Shown: in pieces, positions 62,728 through 64,000 of the stretch
How positions within the stretch are numbered: position 1 is the first letter of the stretch
How the letters are laid out: each line of letters starts with the position of its first letter
Assembly (NCBI GenBank): GCA_964413265.1
Contig: CAYPRX010000002.1
Coordinates: 75,899-139,898 of the forward strand
Direction: 5' to 3'
DNA from: CAVYGN01 sp964413265
GTDB lineage: Bacteria > Spirochaetota > Brevinematia > Brevinematales > JAOACQ01
Length of the DNA stretch: 64,000 nt
Notes under the pieces: model-generated
Database searches by the model: none
What the model saw: the letters and a program-made list of their open reading frames with translations, nothing else
What the model was told of the DNA's origin: nothing
Program-made: the position numbers and the translations under genes

Positions 62728-62756
62728 TTGACTTTTTTTATCGTGATGTTTAAATT
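62728..62756 (+). promoter_or_regulatory. Promoter of grpE-dnaK
   Basis: TTGACT at 62728-62733, a 17-bp spacer, TAAATT at 62751-62756, 41 bp before the ATG. No CIRCE element (TTAGCACTC-N9-GAGTGCTAA) is seen. Confidence 0.55.
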
Positions 62757-62797
62757 TAAGACAAAGATTTTTTATTGTGTTATCAGGAGATTGTACA

Positions 62798-63388
62798 ATG
62801 AGTGATCAGAACGAGCAGAAAAATGAAGAATTAATGGAAAAAGGAGCGGACAAGTCAAATCAAGAGACAAATGAAAAGGTAAATCATTATGAAAGTAAGG
62901 AAGAATCGGAGATTAAGAGTTTAAAAGAAGAGATTGAACTGCTCAAGAGCGAAATTGCTGCTCTTGATGATTCTTACCGCAGAAAAGTTGCGGAGTTCGA
63001 TAACTACCGCAAGCGAATTTTAAAACAGATGGAAGAGACGGCCACTGAATCAACAAGGAGATTTTTGTCAGAGCTGCTGCCTATTTTTGATAATTTTGGA
63101 AGAGCTTTGAAAAGCACGGAAAAATCAAAGAACTTCGAACAACTTTATAATGGTTTATGCGTAACACAGAGGGGTATAATGCATTTTTTCGATCGAATCG
63201 GCGTAAAGCCTATTGATGTAGTGGGTAAGGAATTCAATCCAAATCTTCATGAGGCTGTTCTGATGGAAGAAAGGGATGATATCCCCTTTGAAAAAACTGT
63301 CGTCGATGAACTTGAAAAAGGGTATATGCTGGGCGATTCAGTCATCAGGCACAGTAAAGTCAAAGTTGGTAAAAAAATAAAAAAGTAA
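62798..63388 (+). CDS. grpE: Nucleotide exchange factor GrpE
   Basis: Releases ADP from DnaK in the chaperone cycle. 196 residues: an acidic disordered N-terminus, a long coiled coil (about 40-90, rich in Glu, Lys and Leu), and the C-terminal beta domain with RFLSELLPIFDNFGRAL, MHFFDRIGVKPIDVVGKEFNPNLHEAV and GYMLGDSVIRHSKVKVG, as in the family. The start was set at the ATG at 62798 behind a GGAGA-type site; an earlier ATG is 7 codons upstream. dnaK follows after 15 bp. Confidence 0.95.
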   Translation: MSDQNEQKNEELMEKGADKSNQETNEKVNHYESKEESEIKSLKEEIELLKSEIAALDDSYRRKVAEFDNYRKRILKQMEETATESTRRFLSELLPIFDNFGRALKSTEKSKNFEQLYNGLCVTQRGIMHFFDRIGVKPIDVVGKEFNPNLHEAVLMEERDDIPFEKTVVDELEKGYMLGDSVIRHSKVKVGKKIKK

Positions 63389-63403
63389 AATGAGGAGTTA
63401 GAC

Positions 63404-64000
63404 ATGCCGGGAAAAATTATAGGAATAGATCTTGGCACAACAAATTCTGTTGTTTCAATCGTTGAAAACGGACAGCCTATCGTAATTCCCAATCAGGAAG
63501 GTTCGAGAACAACACCTTCAATCGTTGCTTTTACTGACAAGGGTGAAATTGTTGTCGGTCAGCCAGCGAAAAATCAAATGATTACAAATCACGATAATAC
63601 TATCTATTCCGCCAAACGTTTTATTGGAAGACGCATAGAAGAAACTGAAAAAGAAATCAAAATGGCTGCATTCAAGGTCAAAGCCGGTCCACACAATGAT
63701 GTAAGGTTCAGTACAAGAGGGGGAGAGTTCAGTCCGCAGGAAATATCAGCCCGTGTGCTGATGAAGCTCAAACAGGCAGCTGAAGATTATCTCGGTGAGA
63801 AGGTCGAAAGAGCAGTTATTACAGTTCCTGCTTATTTTAACGATTCGCAAAGACAGGCTACCAAAGACGCCGGTACAATAGCCGGGCTTAAAGTCGAGCG
63901 CATCATCAATGAACCAACAGCAGCAGCCCTTGCGTATGGTCTTGATAAGAAAAAGGAAGGAATTGTGGCCGTTTATGATTTTGGCGGCGGTACTTTCGAT
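63404..64000 (+). CDS. dnaK: Molecular chaperone DnaK, N-terminal part (truncated by window edge)
   Basis: The first 199 codons of the Hsp70 chaperone, running off the window. The actin-like nucleotide-binding domain is unmistakable: GIDLGTTNSVVSIVENGQP at the start, then NQEGSRTTPSIVAF, YSAKRFIGR, ERAVITVPAYFNDSQRQATKDAG, IINEPTAAALAYG, and finally DFGGGTFD at the edge. GAGGAG precedes the ATG. The gene shares an operon with grpE; dnaJ, if present, lies beyond the window. Confidence 0.97.
   Translation, partial: MPGKIIGIDLGTTNSVVSIVENGQPIVIPNQEGSRTTPSIVAFTDKGEIVVGQPAKNQMITNHDNTIYSAKRFIGRRIEETEKEIKMAAFKVKAGPHNDVRFSTRGGEFSPQEISARVLMKLKQAAEDYLGEKVERAVITVPAYFNDSQRQATKDAGTIAGLKVERIINEPTAAALAYGLDKKKEGIVAVYDFGGGTFD

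Overview
The window is ordinary, densely packed bacterial chromosome: about 57 protein genes, five tRNA genes, no rRNA, no CRISPR array and no insertion sequence. Base composition is AT-rich by eye. Several features point to an anaerobic spirochaete-like bacterium. The FliD protein resembles treponemal FliD from memory, lipoproteins and beta-barrel outer-membrane proteins are frequent, pyruvate:ferredoxin oxidoreductase is present, and tRNA genes lack an encoded CCA end. The phylum is an inference; no database search was possible.

Layout. 1-7k: the 3' end of glnS, then envelope proteins, a FliD homologue with a secretion signal, a Gfo/Idh/MocA oxidoreductase with a small PAS protein, and a double acetyltransferase. 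7-17k: the large PFOR gene, a transmembrane sensor-like protein, a metallophosphoesterase, pyrF, a lipoprotein and malQ. 17-24k, minus strand: a zinc-ribbon coiled-coil protein, tRNA-Ile2, comM, an SOS-type umuD-SRAP-umuC cassette, and dnaA next to an AT-rich candidate origin. 24-33k, plus strand: a long run ribD-TPR-secreted protein-folP-LysM/M23 peptidase-birA-galE-aroB. 33-38k: ndk, a lipoprotein, a radical SAM protein, DUF763 with an aldo/keto reductase, and a Gly-Trp-repeat lipoprotein. 38-50k: mfd, dgkA, a tRNA cluster (fMet, Met, Asp), trmJ, ileS, a beta-barrel protein, a second Gfo/Idh/MocA protein and two cyclic-nucleotide-binding proteins. 50-55k: xerD-uvrB, a Nudix hydrolase and an unknown membrane protein. 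55-64k: a SIMPL protein, tRNA-Glu, an ABC transporter/LolA-like/beta-barrel operon, then grpE and the start of dnaK.

Themes. DNA repair and replication are well represented (mfd, uvrB, umuD/SRAP/umuC, dnaA, xerD, comM, possibly DUF763). The five-gene operon at 56.3-62.7k looks like an inner-membrane-to-outer-membrane lipid or lipoprotein transport system. Sigma70-type promoters with 17-bp spacing can be read directly before several genes; those before tRNA-Glu and the fMet cluster match the consensus perfectly.

The items most worth a second look are the secretion signal on FliD, the 16-bp perfect palindrome inside the tRNA-Glu promoter, the LexA-like site on the umuD promoter, the dnaA/ribD intergenic region, and the ABC/LolA-like/barrel operon. 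I did not find a clearly novel multi-gene defence or mobile system.
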